Below, one piece after another: positions 34,532-42,872 of a DNA stretch of 64,000 nt. The notes beneath the pieces were generated by a model that was not told where the DNA came from, did no database searches, and worked only from the letters and a program-made list of their open reading frames with translations. The stretch comes from Halanaerobium sp964649895 (GTDB taxonomy: Bacteria > Bacillota > Halanaerobiia > Halanaerobiales > Halanaerobiaceae), in contig CAZYRX010000003.1 of the NCBI GenBank assembly GCA_964649895.1, positions 1 through 64,000 of the forward strand. Reading direction: 5' to 3'. Both the position numbers and the translations under genes were made by a program. Each line of letters opens with the position of its first letter. Within the stretch, counting starts at the first letter, position 1.

Positions 34532-35584
34532 TTATGCATATGCTATTTTCTTCTCTCTTGCTTCAAAACCTTCCAGTGATTGAGATATTGCTCTTATCTC
34601 ATCCATTAAAAGACGGAATTTATCTGGTTTTAATGATTGATGACCATCAGATAGAGCATTTTCAGGGTTTGGATGAACCTCGACCATAATTCCATCTGCT
34701 CCCACAGCTACTGCTGCTCTGCCAACAGGAATAACAAGTTCCCAGCGGCCTGTACCGTGACTTGGATCAGCAATAACAGGTAGATGACTTAACTGCTGGA
34801 CAAGAGGAATCGAACTTAAATCCATAGTATTTCTTGTTTCTTCACCAAAGGTCCTTACCCCTCTTTCACACAGTATCACTTGGTGGTTACCAGCATTCAT
34901 TACATATTCTGCAGCTAACAGCCATTCCTTAATTGTTGCTGCCATACCTCTTTTTAACATAACAGGCTTATTAATTTTTCCTAGTTCTTTTAAAAGTGCA
35001 TAGTTCTGCATGTTGCGGGCACCTATCTGTACGATATCTGTATATTCACAGACAACATCTTTGTGTTCAATATCCATCAGTTCTGTTATTACTTTAAGAC
35101 CTGTTTCTTTTCGCGCCTTTGCTAAAAGCTTTAATCCTTCTTCTCCTAATCCCTGAAAAGAGTAGGGTGAGGTTCTCGGTTTAAAAGCTCCCCCACGCAG
35201 TATCTGAGCTCCAGCTGCTTTGACAACTCGAGCTGTCTCCAATATCTGCTTCTCGTTTTCTACTGAACATGGGCCAGCCATCACGCTCAGCTCTTTACCT
35301 CCAACCTTAACTCCATCTCCCAGATCAATAATGGTTTTATCCTGTTTGAAATTCCAGCTGGTTAGCTTATATGGATCAGAAATCACTATTACCTTATCCA
35401 CACAGCTCATCGTCATCAGCTGTTCTTTTAAATTCACCTTTTTATCAGGTGCAACACCTACAACACCTACAATAGTTGTTTCTACTCCCGTATCAGGGTG
35501 GGCTTTAAATCCTTTTTGTTCAATAGCATCTATTACCTTCTGCTTTTCCGCTTCAGTAGCATTTCTTTTTAATACTGCAATCAT
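34532..35584 (-). CDS. aroF: DAHP synthase, AroF type Ibeta (copy 1)
   Basis: Condenses PEP and erythrose-4-phosphate, the entry step of the shikimate pathway. The C-terminal barrel has MAGPCSVEN, RGGAFKPRTSPYSFQG, CERGVRTFGEETRN and DPSHGTGRWELV. The N-terminal 70 residues form the ferredoxin-like regulatory domain seen in Thermotoga-type enzymes that sense Tyr or Phe. It is a close paralogue of the second copy 3.4 kb upstream: the barrels are near identical by eye (about 34 differences in 281 positions) and the N-terminal domains differ much more. Confidence 0.95.
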   Translation of the reverse strand: MIAVLKRNATEAEKQKVIDAIEQKGFKAHPDTGVETTIVGVVGVAPDKKVNLKEQLMTMSCVDKVIVISDPYKLTSWNFKQDKTIIDLGDGVKVGGKELSVMAGPCSVENEKQILETARVVKAAGAQILRGGAFKPRTSPYSFQGLGEEGLKLLAKARKETGLKVITELMDIEHKDVVCEYTDIVQIGARNMQNYALLKELGKINKPVMLKRGMAATIKEWLLAAEYVMNAGNHQVILCERGVRTFGEETRNTMDLSSIPLVQQLSHLPVIADPSHGTGRWELVIPVGRAAVAVGADGIMVEVHPNPENALSDGHQSLKPDKFRLLMDEIRAISQSLEGFEAREKKIAYA

Positions 35585-35585
35585 T

Positions 35586-36698
35586 TTAATTTCTCCTCTC
35601 AGTTAAAAGCTCTTTTAAGTTTTCCAGAAAAAATTCATTTTCTTTGTGAGTCCCAATAGTCACTCTTATCCAGCTTTCCATACCAAATTGATTACCCGGC
35701 CTGATGATCACACCTTTTTGCTGCAGTTCCTTAAAGACTTCGACTGCATCTAGACCTGTATCTACCATCATGAAATTTGTTTCTGTTTCTATGTATTCTA
35801 AACCCATCTCAGAAAATTCCTGGTAGAGATACTCTTTTTCAGTTTTATTTACTTCCTGACACTTTTTGAGATGATCTACTGCCTCAAAAGCTGTCACAGC
35901 AGCCTGTTGAGCCATTCTATTCACATTAAATGGACCACGTATTCTATTTAAATAATCTATTAATCTTGCATTTCCAAGTGCATAACCTATTCTCATACCA
36001 GCAAGGCCATAAGCTTTGGAAAATGTCCTCATCAAAAATAGATTAGGATACTGAGCTAAAAGTTCCACTCCATCAAAGTAATCTTCAGAAGTTACATATT
36101 CTATATATGCCTGGTCAACAACGACCAAAATATCATCCGAAATCTTTTCCAAAAAATCCTCTATCTCTTTTCTGCTAAGCATTGTTCCGGTTGGATTATT
36201 GGGATTGCAGATAAATATGACTTTTACATCATCTGTTACTGCAGCTGCCATCTCATCCAGCTGATGGCGGTGATTATCATCAAGCGGAATTTTGATGCTC
36301 TTTCCACCTCTTGATATAACAGCCAGCTCATACTTGATAAAAGCTGGGTCTCCCTGAATTACCTGACCACCATTTTCTAAAAGCAAAGTCATCAATAAAT
36401 CAAGTATTTCATCTGAGCCATTACCTATAAAAATTCTCTCTGCAGGCAGATTATAATGTTTGCTCAACAGCTCTTTTAAATCTCTGCTGTCTGAATCAGG
36501 ATATAGATAAACATTTGCTGCCTCAGATTTTATGGTTTCTATAACTTCTGGAGCTGGTCCAAGGGGATTTTCATTTGAGGCAAGTTTAACAATCTTATCC
36601 AGCTCGTATTCTCTTTTCACTTCTCCAATACTCTTACCAGCTTTATAGCGGTTCATATTTTTTACAGACTCTGAAATTCCAGCAAATAACTTCTCCAT
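35586..36698 (-). CDS. hisC: Histidinol-phosphate / aromatic aminotransferase
   Basis: PLP enzyme of class I/II with SNENPLGPAPEV at the N-terminus and the PLP Lys in TFSKAYGLAGMRIGYA. 370 residues. In an aromatic operon without his genes it most likely transaminates prephenate or 4-hydroxyphenylpyruvate to make Tyr and Phe, as HisC does in Bacillus, perhaps alongside its histidine role. It ends 1 nt before aroF1 starts, so the two are coupled. Confidence 0.9.
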   Translation of the reverse strand: MEKLFAGISESVKNMNRYKAGKSIGEVKREYELDKIVKLASNENPLGPAPEVIETIKSEAANVYLYPDSDSRDLKELLSKHYNLPAERIFIGNGSDEILDLLMTLLLENGGQVIQGDPAFIKYELAVISRGGKSIKIPLDDNHRHQLDEMAAAVTDDVKVIFICNPNNPTGTMLSRKEIEDFLEKISDDILVVVDQAYIEYVTSEDYFDGVELLAQYPNLFLMRTFSKAYGLAGMRIGYALGNARLIDYLNRIRGPFNVNRMAQQAAVTAFEAVDHLKKCQEVNKTEKEYLYQEFSEMGLEYIETETNFMMVDTGLDAVEVFKELQQKGVIIRPGNQFGMESWIRVTIGTHKENEFFLENLKELLTERRN

Positions 36699-36754
36699 AA
36701 ATTCACCTTCCTGTTTCGTTGTTTTTATTTTTTTGTTTATTTTTGTTGATTTTT

Positions 36755-36773
36755 CTTGGTACCAGGTACCAAG
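36755..36773. repeat. Perfect palindrome between aroA and hisC
   Basis: CTTGGTACC-A-GGTACCAAG, a 9-bp inverted repeat with a single central base, flanked by a T-rich run on its left (plus strand). There is no T run after it in the minus direction. Confidence 0.6.
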
Positions 36774-36782
36774 AATTTTCGA

Positions 36783-38069
36783 CTATATTTTTTCTAAAAG
36801 ATCTTTAAAACCGGGAAATGAAGTGTTGATGATTTCACTTCCTTCTATTGTTATGCCCTTCTGACTTTTAAGACCAAGTACTGCCAGGGACATCGCTATC
36901 CTGTGATCATGATAGCTTTTTAGATTGATTCCACCCTCTACTTCAGCAGAACCTGCAATTACCATTCCATCTTCATGTTCTTCTACTGCTATACCCAATT
37001 TTTTAAATTCTTTTACTACAGCTGCTATTCTATCTGTTTCCTTTACTCTCAGTTCTTCGGCATCTTTGATAACTGTCTCTCCTTCGGCAAAAGCAGCCAA
37101 CACAGAGATGATCGGTATCTCATCTATAAGGCGGGGAATAATCTCTCCACCAACCTCTGTTCCCTTAAGATCAGATGCTTTGACTAGAATATCAGCGGTG
37201 GGTTCTCCACCCTGATCTTTTTGATTGAGGAGTTCAATTTTTCCACCCATCGCTTCTACAACCTCAAGAAAACCACTGCGGGTATGATTGAGCCCTACAT
37301 TTTTTATGAGCAGTTCTCCTTCTTCTGCAATTAATGCTGCAGTAATAAAGAATGCAGCTGAAGAAATATCTCCAGGTACTTTAATATTAAAAGCTTTGAG
37401 TCTTCTTTCTTTTGCCTTTTTAAGGGTGATTCTGTCTCCCTCGATTTCTAAATCTATTCCAGCTCCAATCAGCATTCTCTCGGTATGATCGCGAGAAACT
37501 GCAGGTTCTATAATTATTGTTTCTTCTTCTGTTTTTAAAGCTGCCAATAAAATCGATGACTTAAGTTGAGCACTTGCTACAGGCAGTTTATACTCCATAC
37601 CGCTTAGCTTTTGACCTCTGATGCTGAGAGGTGCAAGTCCATCTCTGCGCGACCATATCTGGGCTCCCATTCTCGATAGGGGTCCAATTATTCGCTGCAT
37701 TGGTCTTTTCCGCAGTGAATGATCTCCTGTTAATACTGAATAAAAATCCTGAGATGCAAGAAGACCTGCTAGAAGCCTCATTGAGGTTCCGGAGTTTCCG
37801 CAATCAAGAACATTATCTGCTTCTTCCAGACCATTTAGTCCCCTGCCTTTAACCCTGTAGCTGCCGGGCTTTTCTTTTTTAATCTCTATACCAAGATCTC
37901 TCATGATACCCATAGTACTCAGACAATCTTCCGCTTCTAACAGTCCTTCAATTTTACTTTCACCTTCTGCAATAGAAGATAAAATTAAAGAGCGGTGGGA
38001 GATAGATTTATCCCCTGGAACCCTGATCTCACCTTCTACTTTTTGCTTGCTCTCTACTTTTAATTCCAT
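36783..38069 (-). CDS. aroA: EPSP synthase (3-phosphoshikimate 1-carboxyvinyltransferase)
   Basis: Sixth step of the shikimate pathway. Signatures: GDKSISHRSLIL, LDCGNSGTSMRLLAGLLA, RDHTERML and the C-terminal DHRIAMSLAVLG. 428 residues. The LDCGNSGTSMR loop with Ala nearby resembles class II, glyphosate-tolerant forms, but this cannot be settled here. ATG behind AAGGAGG, 15 nt after tyrA. Confidence 0.96.
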   Translation of the reverse strand: MELKVESKQKVEGEIRVPGDKSISHRSLILSSIAEGESKIEGLLEAEDCLSTMGIMRDLGIEIKKEKPGSYRVKGRGLNGLEEADNVLDCGNSGTSMRLLAGLLASQDFYSVLTGDHSLRKRPMQRIIGPLSRMGAQIWSRRDGLAPLSIRGQKLSGMEYKLPVASAQLKSSILLAALKTEEETIIIEPAVSRDHTERMLIGAGIDLEIEGDRITLKKAKERRLKAFNIKVPGDISSAAFFITAALIAEEGELLIKNVGLNHTRSGFLEVVEAMGGKIELLNQKDQGGEPTADILVKASDLKGTEVGGEIIPRLIDEIPIISVLAAFAEGETVIKDAEELRVKETDRIAAVVKEFKKLGIAVEEHEDGMVIAGSAEVEGGINLKSYHDHRIAMSLAVLGLKSQKGITIEGSEIINTSFPGFKDLLEKI

Positions 38070-38084
38070 AACGTCCTCCTTATC

Positions 38085-39023
38085 TTAGTCAATATCTTTT
38101 TTTAATTCAGCTGCTTCAGCTAAAAAATCAAAAATCTTCTGCTCATCATTTTTTTCAAGATCAGCCTTTAATTCTTCAAGTTCTCTTATATATTTTTCGA
38201 TCAAATCTATAAGGTTATTATTGTTTGATAAAATTATATCCTGCCAGAGTTCTGGAGAGCTGCCTGCTATTCTGGTCATATCTCTAAATCCACTTCCTGA
38301 AAGTTTAAGCATATTTGTATTATCCTTTTCCAAATTAAGCATGTTTACAAGTGCTGAAGAGAGCAGATGAGGTAGATGGCTGACAAGTGCTGTACATCTA
38401 TCATGTTCTTCTGCAGAAATAATGTATGTTCTGGCCCCAATACTTTCGATAAGCTCTTTTAATGCGAGCAGTTCTTCTTTTTTATTTTCCTCCAGGTTAT
38501 TAATTATTTCACTTTCTTTATTAAAAAAAGTATTTTCATTAACCTCGTTGTCCGCTGGCTTATCATCAATTAGCGGAGTTAATATAAAAGGAGCTTCGAC
38601 AAAAAGGTCTGGATCATGCCAGTCTATACCCGATTTATGAGAACCTGCCATCGGATGAGCTCCAATAAAAGTTTTCTTGCTTTTTTCTAGGAGCTGTTCA
38701 GCTTTTTTTAATATTTCTTTTTTGGTGCTTCCAGCATCAACAATCAGCTGTTTGTTATTGCTGCCTCTATCGATTTCTTTTATAACTTCTGTAATTTTTG
38801 AAACAGGTACTGCCACAAATATAAGCTCTGCTTCTTTGAGATTATCCTTGATTTCTAAAAAACCTTTATCAATTATCTTTAAGTCCTCTGCTTTTTTGAT
38901 AGTATATTGATCCTGATCAACTGCCAGTATTTTAAGATTTGAATCAGATTTTTTAAAAGCTGCTGCCAGTGAGGCCCCGATAAGGCCAATCCCGACAACA
39001 GCGATTGTATTAAACTTAGGCAT
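38085..39023 (-). CDS. tyrA: Prephenate dehydrogenase
   Basis: Oxidative decarboxylation of prephenate to 4-hydroxyphenylpyruvate. NAD-binding GIGLIGASLAAAF at the N-terminus, then VDAGSTKKEI, GAHPMAGSHKSG and SHLPHLLSSALV. Start at ATG 39023, which overlaps the aroF2 stop by 8 nt; the longer TTG frame reaches further into aroF2. About 312 residues. A Glu/Asn-rich stretch of about 35 residues between FILTP and LKELIESIGA is longer than the usual loop here. No ACT domain follows, so Tyr feedback probably acts through the T-box and DAHP synthase. Confidence 0.93.
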   Translation of the reverse strand: MPKFNTIAVVGIGLIGASLAAAFKKSDSNLKILAVDQDQYTIKKAEDLKIIDKGFLEIKDNLKEAELIFVAVPVSKITEVIKEIDRGSNNKQLIVDAGSTKKEILKKAEQLLEKSKKTFIGAHPMAGSHKSGIDWHDPDLFVEAPFILTPLIDDKPADNEVNENTFFNKESEIINNLEENKKEELLALKELIESIGARTYIISAEEHDRCTALVSHLPHLLSSALVNMLNLEKDNTNMLKLSGSGFRDMTRIAGSSPELWQDIILSNNNNLIDLIEKYIRELEELKADLEKNDEQKIFDFLAEAAELKKDID

Positions 39024-40065
39024 AAGCGATTTTTCTCTCTCTTGATTCAAAGCTGTGCAGAGAACTGTGAATGGCCTTAATTTCGTCCATCATTAATCTG
39101 AAATTATCTGGCTTTAAAGACTGTGGGCCATCAGAAAGAGCGTTTTCTGGATTTGGATGAACCTCTACCATTATTCCATCTGCTCCAACAGCAACTGCTG
39201 CTCTTGCTACAGGAGTTACTAATTCCCAGCGGCCTGTACCATGACTTGGATCAGCAATTACTGGTAAATGGCTTAACTGCTGGACAAGAGGTACTGAACT
39301 TAAGTCCATTGTATTTCTGGTTTCTTCACCAAAGGTTCTTACTCCTCTTTCACAGAGAATTACATCATGATTTCCTTCATTCATAACATATTCTGCAGCA
39401 AGCAGCCATTCTTTTATTGTTGCAGCCATACCTCTTTTGAGCATAACCGGTTTATCAAGTTTACCAATTTCTTTTAATAAGGCATAATTCTGCATGTTGC
39501 GGGCACCAATTTGAATAATATCTGTGTATTCACAAACAACATCAATATGTGCTATATCCATCAATTCGGTTATTACTTTTAAGCCTGTTTCTTCCCTTGC
39601 CTGGGCCAGCAGTTTTAAACCTTCTTCTCCAAGTCCCTGGAAAGAGTAAGGGGAAGTTCTCGGTTTAAATGCACCACCACGCAGTATCTTTGCACCTGCT
39701 GATTTGACAATCTTTGCAGTTTCCATCAGCTGAATTTCATTTTCTACCGAACAGGGCCCTGCCATTACAGTAAGTTCATTACCTCCAACTTTTACACCAT
39801 CACCGAGGTCAATCACAGTTTTTTCCTGTTTGAAGTTCCAGCTTGTCAGCTTATATGGATCGAGAATGAGTACTACTTTTTCGACCTCACTCATCGTCAT
39901 CAGCTTTTCTTTTAATTTTGTTCTGTTATCCTGATCACCAAGCACACCTATAATTGTTTTCTCTACTCCAACAATCGGATGGACATCAAAGTTTTCACCT
40001 TTTATAACATCAATCACCTTTTGCTTTTCTTCTTCATTTGCATTTCTTTTTAATACAGCTATCAT
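39016..40065 (-). CDS. aroF: DAHP synthase, AroF type Ibeta (copy 2)
   Basis: First structural gene after the tyrosine T-box. All barrel motifs of copy 1 are present (MAGPCSVEN, RGGAFKPRTSPYSFQG, CERGVRTFGEETRN, DPSHGTGRWELV). The N-terminal domain (residues 1-70) is only about 60 percent identical to copy 1 by eye, against about 88 percent for the barrel, which points to a different feedback ligand. 349 residues, GAGGAG site. The leader between the T-box terminator and this gene is about 300 nt long. Confidence 0.95.
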   Translation of the reverse strand: MIAVLKRNANEEEKQKVIDVIKGENFDVHPIVGVEKTIIGVLGDQDNRTKLKEKLMTMSEVEKVVLILDPYKLTSWNFKQEKTVIDLGDGVKVGGNELTVMAGPCSVENEIQLMETAKIVKSAGAKILRGGAFKPRTSPYSFQGLGEEGLKLLAQAREETGLKVITELMDIAHIDVVCEYTDIIQIGARNMQNYALLKEIGKLDKPVMLKRGMAATIKEWLLAAEYVMNEGNHDVILCERGVRTFGEETRNTMDLSSVPLVQQLSHLPVIADPSHGTGRWELVTPVARAAVAVGADGIMVEVHPNPENALSDGPQSLKPDNFRLMMDEIKAIHSSLHSFESRERKIAYA

Positions 40066-40368
40066 AATTTAAATCTCCTCTCTACTAAAATCCTTTTAAT
40101 TTTTTAAAATTTATTATAAATAAAATAACATCTGACTTTCAAATAACTATTCAGCAGCTGCTCGTCTTCATTTCTCTATACCATAACTAATATCACCATT
40201 CATTCTCGTCATTAATTTCCACAATCTTACCCAATCTGCAATCAGCTTAGTCGAGTATAATTCAGCTTTATATCATCCAGATTCCACCTGTTACATAACT
40301 CAAAAAATTATACTTTAAAACTAACAAAACATCTATTTAGAAAATAAAAACCCTATAAAAATGCAAAA
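40066..40368. other. Long untranslated leader ahead of aroF2
   Basis: About 300 nt lie between the T-box terminator and the aroF2 start. I see no ORF with a ribosome site and no second terminator. A short Trp/Asn/Leu-containing open stretch near 40250-40310 (minus) has no start or family match and may be a gene remnant. Confidence 0.5.
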
Positions 40369-40600
40369 AATCGCCCCTGTCAGGGCGATTGAAATCGCGG
40401 TACCACCTGTTTTAATCTCATTATTTTAAAAATAATATAACAGATTATCTCTACTGGAAGCCAACACTTCCGCACCGGATAACGACGGCAGACGGCCTAC
40501 ACTTACTTGTTTTCACTTTCAGCTGGCAGCTCAAGAGGTGTATTTCAGCTTTACGCTTACTGGATCCTCTTTCAAAGATTTTAAGAGTTTTAATTTGTTA
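40369..40600 (-). promoter_or_regulatory. Tyrosine T-box riboswitch with very short Stem I
   Basis: The T-box core AGGTGGTACCGCG (40396-40408) is followed by the terminator AATCGCCC / GGGCGATT plus T6 (40369-40390). Stem I runs 40533-40571: lower stem AAGAGG/CCTCTT, internal loop with AGTA on one side and GAA-A-TAC-A on the other, capped by AGC-GTAAA-GCT. The specifier is TAC (40540-40542), tyrosine, which fits the aroF2-tyrA operon. The apical arm normal in Stem I is absent. A Stem II-type region (GAGCTGCCAGCTGAAA onward) follows. Confidence 0.88.
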
Positions 40601-40606
40601 ATGAGT

Positions 40607-40635
40607 ATTATAGCAGGAGAATTTTGCTTTGTCAA
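40607..40635 (-). promoter_or_regulatory. Consensus sigma-A promoter of the aromatic operon
   Basis: TTGACA, 17 nt, TATAAT on the minus strand, both boxes perfect; start expected near 40600, directly ahead of the T-box. Confidence 0.92.
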
Positions 40636-40789
40636 ATAGATTTTCCGCTTATCACCCAGATATTCAGTTTTCAAGCTGCAGTTTACAAAACATTTACAAA
40701 AACTAGATTTTTAACTTACTATATTTCAATATAATAAATTACTTAGATTTGCCTGCCATCCTTTTTTATATAAATAGCTCTATTTAAAA

Positions 40790-41656
40790 TTATTCAATCA
40801 CAGTTTTAGGATAAGAGCCCAGCATTCTAAAATATCCCGACATTTCTTCTACTTTATTGAGTGCCTCTTTTAAATCTGGATCTTCAGCCTTACCCTTAAG
40901 ATCAATGTAAAATAAGTATTCTCCAAGTCTCTGTCTTGTTGGTCTTGACTCTATCCTGGTTAAATCAATGTTCTTTTTTGCAAACTCCCCTAAAATTCTG
41001 TATAAAACACCAGCTTCGTTTACTTCGGGAGCACAAATAATAGAGGTTTTAAACTCACTATCTGCTGAATCCCCAAGGTGTCTGTTATGACTAAAATCTT
41101 TGTCTTTTTTAGCAGCAAGTACAAATCGAGTTGCATTGGGCAGATCTCCCTGCAGGTTTTCTGCGAGTATATTAAGATTATAAATTTCGGAGAGCCTGAT
41201 CGAACCTATAACTGCACTTTTATCCTGATCCAGCACCTTAGAAGCTGCAGCTGCAGTGCTTTCTGTATAAACAATTTTTGCATCTTTAAAATGCTTGTTT
41301 AAGTACTCTCCTGACTGGGCAATCGCCTGAGGATGGCTGTATATTTTTTCTATGTCTTCTTTTTTAACACCTGGTGCTGCCTGAAGATAATGAGCTATCG
41401 GTAGAATGATTTCTCTATATAACTTTAATTCAGAATGCTGATAGATCAAATCAAGGCTTAAATTAACTGATCCCTCAAGTGAGTTTTCCAGTGGGAGCAG
41501 CCCGAGGTCTACCTTGTCACTGCTAAGTGCTTCAACTATATCCCTTATTGATTCACATTGATGTGTACTGCCACCATATCTGCTGCAGTAATTAGAAATT
41601 GCCTGTTCACTAAATGTACCTGGTGGCCCTAGATAAGCATAATCTAAATCTTTCAT
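40790..41656 (-). CDS. pheA: Prephenate dehydratase
   Basis: Converts prephenate to phenylpyruvate. The catalytic domain starts YLGPPGTFSEQA and carries ESTAAAASKVL; the C-terminal ACT domain has DLTRIESRPTR, the Phe-binding ESRP motif. There is no fused chorismate mutase. ATG 41656 with AAGGAGG 7 nt upstream, 288 residues; the longer frame starts inside the leader. It is alone behind its Phe T-box. Confidence 0.95.
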   Translation of the reverse strand: MKDLDYAYLGPPGTFSEQAISNYCSRYGGSTHQCESIRDIVEALSSDKVDLGLLPLENSLEGSVNLSLDLIYQHSELKLYREIILPIAHYLQAAPGVKKEDIEKIYSHPQAIAQSGEYLNKHFKDAKIVYTESTAAAASKVLDQDKSAVIGSIRLSEIYNLNILAENLQGDLPNATRFVLAAKKDKDFSHNRHLGDSADSEFKTSIICAPEVNEAGVLYRILGEFAKKNIDLTRIESRPTRQRLGEYLFYIDLKGKAEDPDLKEALNKVEEMSGYFRMLGSYPKTVIE

Positions 41657-41693
41657 TTCTTGCCTCCTTATTTTCTCCCATAAATGCAAAAAT

Positions 41694-41996
41694 CCCCCGT
41701 TCTAATTAAAGAACGAGGGTTTAAATTCTCGTGGTACCAATCTTTTTGGCTAAATAGCCCACTCAGCAATTACAGGAATTTTTGAATGATTTCCAATAAT
41801 CTGTCCGGTTAACGGTAGACAGCCGGTCAAGCTTACTTTCAGGTTCAGCCGACAACTCACAGGGGAACTTCACCAAAATATTTATTAGCAGGCTCTCACT
41901 AACCCCGCTTCGCTGAAATAAATAATTCTAATTACTTTCCCTGATCACAGTTTTTTAATTATTTTTTAAATTAACTCTGTTTAATTAACTTTGATT
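41694..41996 (-). promoter_or_regulatory. Phenylalanine T-box riboswitch
   Basis: T-box core with TTGGTACCACGAG near 41727-41741, then the terminator CCCTCGTTCT / AGAACGGGGG plus T5 (41694-41719). The specifier loop reads GAA-G-TTC (TTC at 41865-41867), phenylalanine, matching pheA just downstream. Stem I again looks short: only about 22 nt lie between the two sides of the specifier loop, and the lower stem is weak (GGG/CCC). The Stem II-type region GAGTTGTCGGCTGAA is present. Confidence 0.83.
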
Positions 41997-42002
41997 TTTT
42001 AC

Positions 42003-42031
42003 AGTGTACATCAAAATGATATGCTTGTCAA
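42003..42031 (-). promoter_or_regulatory. Sigma-A promoter of pheA
   Basis: TTGACA, 17 nt, TACACT on the minus strand, 5 nt after the nadC stop and just ahead of the Phe T-box. Confidence 0.8.
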
Positions 42032-42035
42032 GTGT

Positions 42036-42872
42036 TTATTCTAAATCAAGAGCAATATCTATTGAATTTATCTGATGAGTTAAAGCACCTACTGATATAA
42101 TATCCACTCCAGAAGCAGCTGCTTCTGCTGCATTTTTTTTAGTAATTCCCCCCGAAGCCTCCAGGATTGCTCTACCTGAAACAATCTGAACAGCTTTTTG
42201 TAATTCTTGAGGACTCATATTATCCAGCAGGATAATATCTACCTCGGCTTCTAAAGCATCTTCCAATAAAGCCAGATCATCAATTTCAAGCTCTATCTTT
42301 GTAGTATGAGAGATATTTTTTTTAATTTTTTCTACAGCATTTTTTATGCTGCCTGCTGCTTTAAGATGGTTATCTTTGACCATCACAGTATCATAAAGTC
42401 CCATCCTGTGATTCTTAGCTCCTCCAACTTTAACTGCATATTTCTCCACCATTCTCAGAGTAGGGGTTGTTTTTCGAGTATCAACTATTTGAGCAGGATA
42501 ATCTTCAACAAGTTCTACAAATTCTCTGCTTTTAGTTGCGATCCCAGAAAGACGCTGCATAAAATTTAAAACTAATCTTTCTGCTTTTAAAATACTTCTG
42601 GTTGAACCGATAACTTTGGCTAAAATAGTATCTGCTTTTAGCTTGTTTCCCTCATCAACCAAAGCATTAAACTTTAAACTGGAGTCATATTTATTAAAAA
42701 CAGTCCTGGCAATATCAAGTCCTGCCACTACTCCATCTTCTTTAATTTTAATCACTGCTTTTGTTTCTGCATCCTCTGCAATTAAATTATCAGTTGTAAT
42801 ATCTCCATAACCAAGATCTTCCTTGATTGCCCGCTCAATGAGGTCATCTAATATATATTTATTTAATAACAT
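42036..42872 (-). CDS. nadC: Nicotinate-nucleotide pyrophosphorylase (carboxylating)
   Basis: Quinolinate phosphoribosyltransferase, third step of de novo NAD synthesis. N-terminal EDLGYGDITTDNLI, the catalytic VDTRKTTPTLRMVEKYAV and KDNHLKAAG, and the phosphate-binding EASGGI are all visible. 278 residues. The start overlaps the nadB stop by 14 nt, so the two are translationally coupled. Confidence 0.97.
   Translation of the reverse strand: MLLNKYILDDLIERAIKEDLGYGDITTDNLIAEDAETKAVIKIKEDGVVAGLDIARTVFNKYDSSLKFNALVDEGNKLKADTILAKVIGSTRSILKAERLVLNFMQRLSGIATKSREFVELVEDYPAQIVDTRKTTPTLRMVEKYAVKVGGAKNHRMGLYDTVMVKDNHLKAAGSIKNAVEKIKKNISHTTKIELEIDDLALLEDALEAEVDIILLDNMSPQELQKAVQIVSGRAILEASGGITKKNAAEAAASGVDIISVGALTHQINSIDIALDLE

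Noticed and set aside
36755..36773. GGTACC palindrome considered as a T-box antiterminator or a terminator
   Set aside because: The rest of a T-box (specifier loop, GTGGTACCGCG context) is absent and no T run follows in the gene direction.
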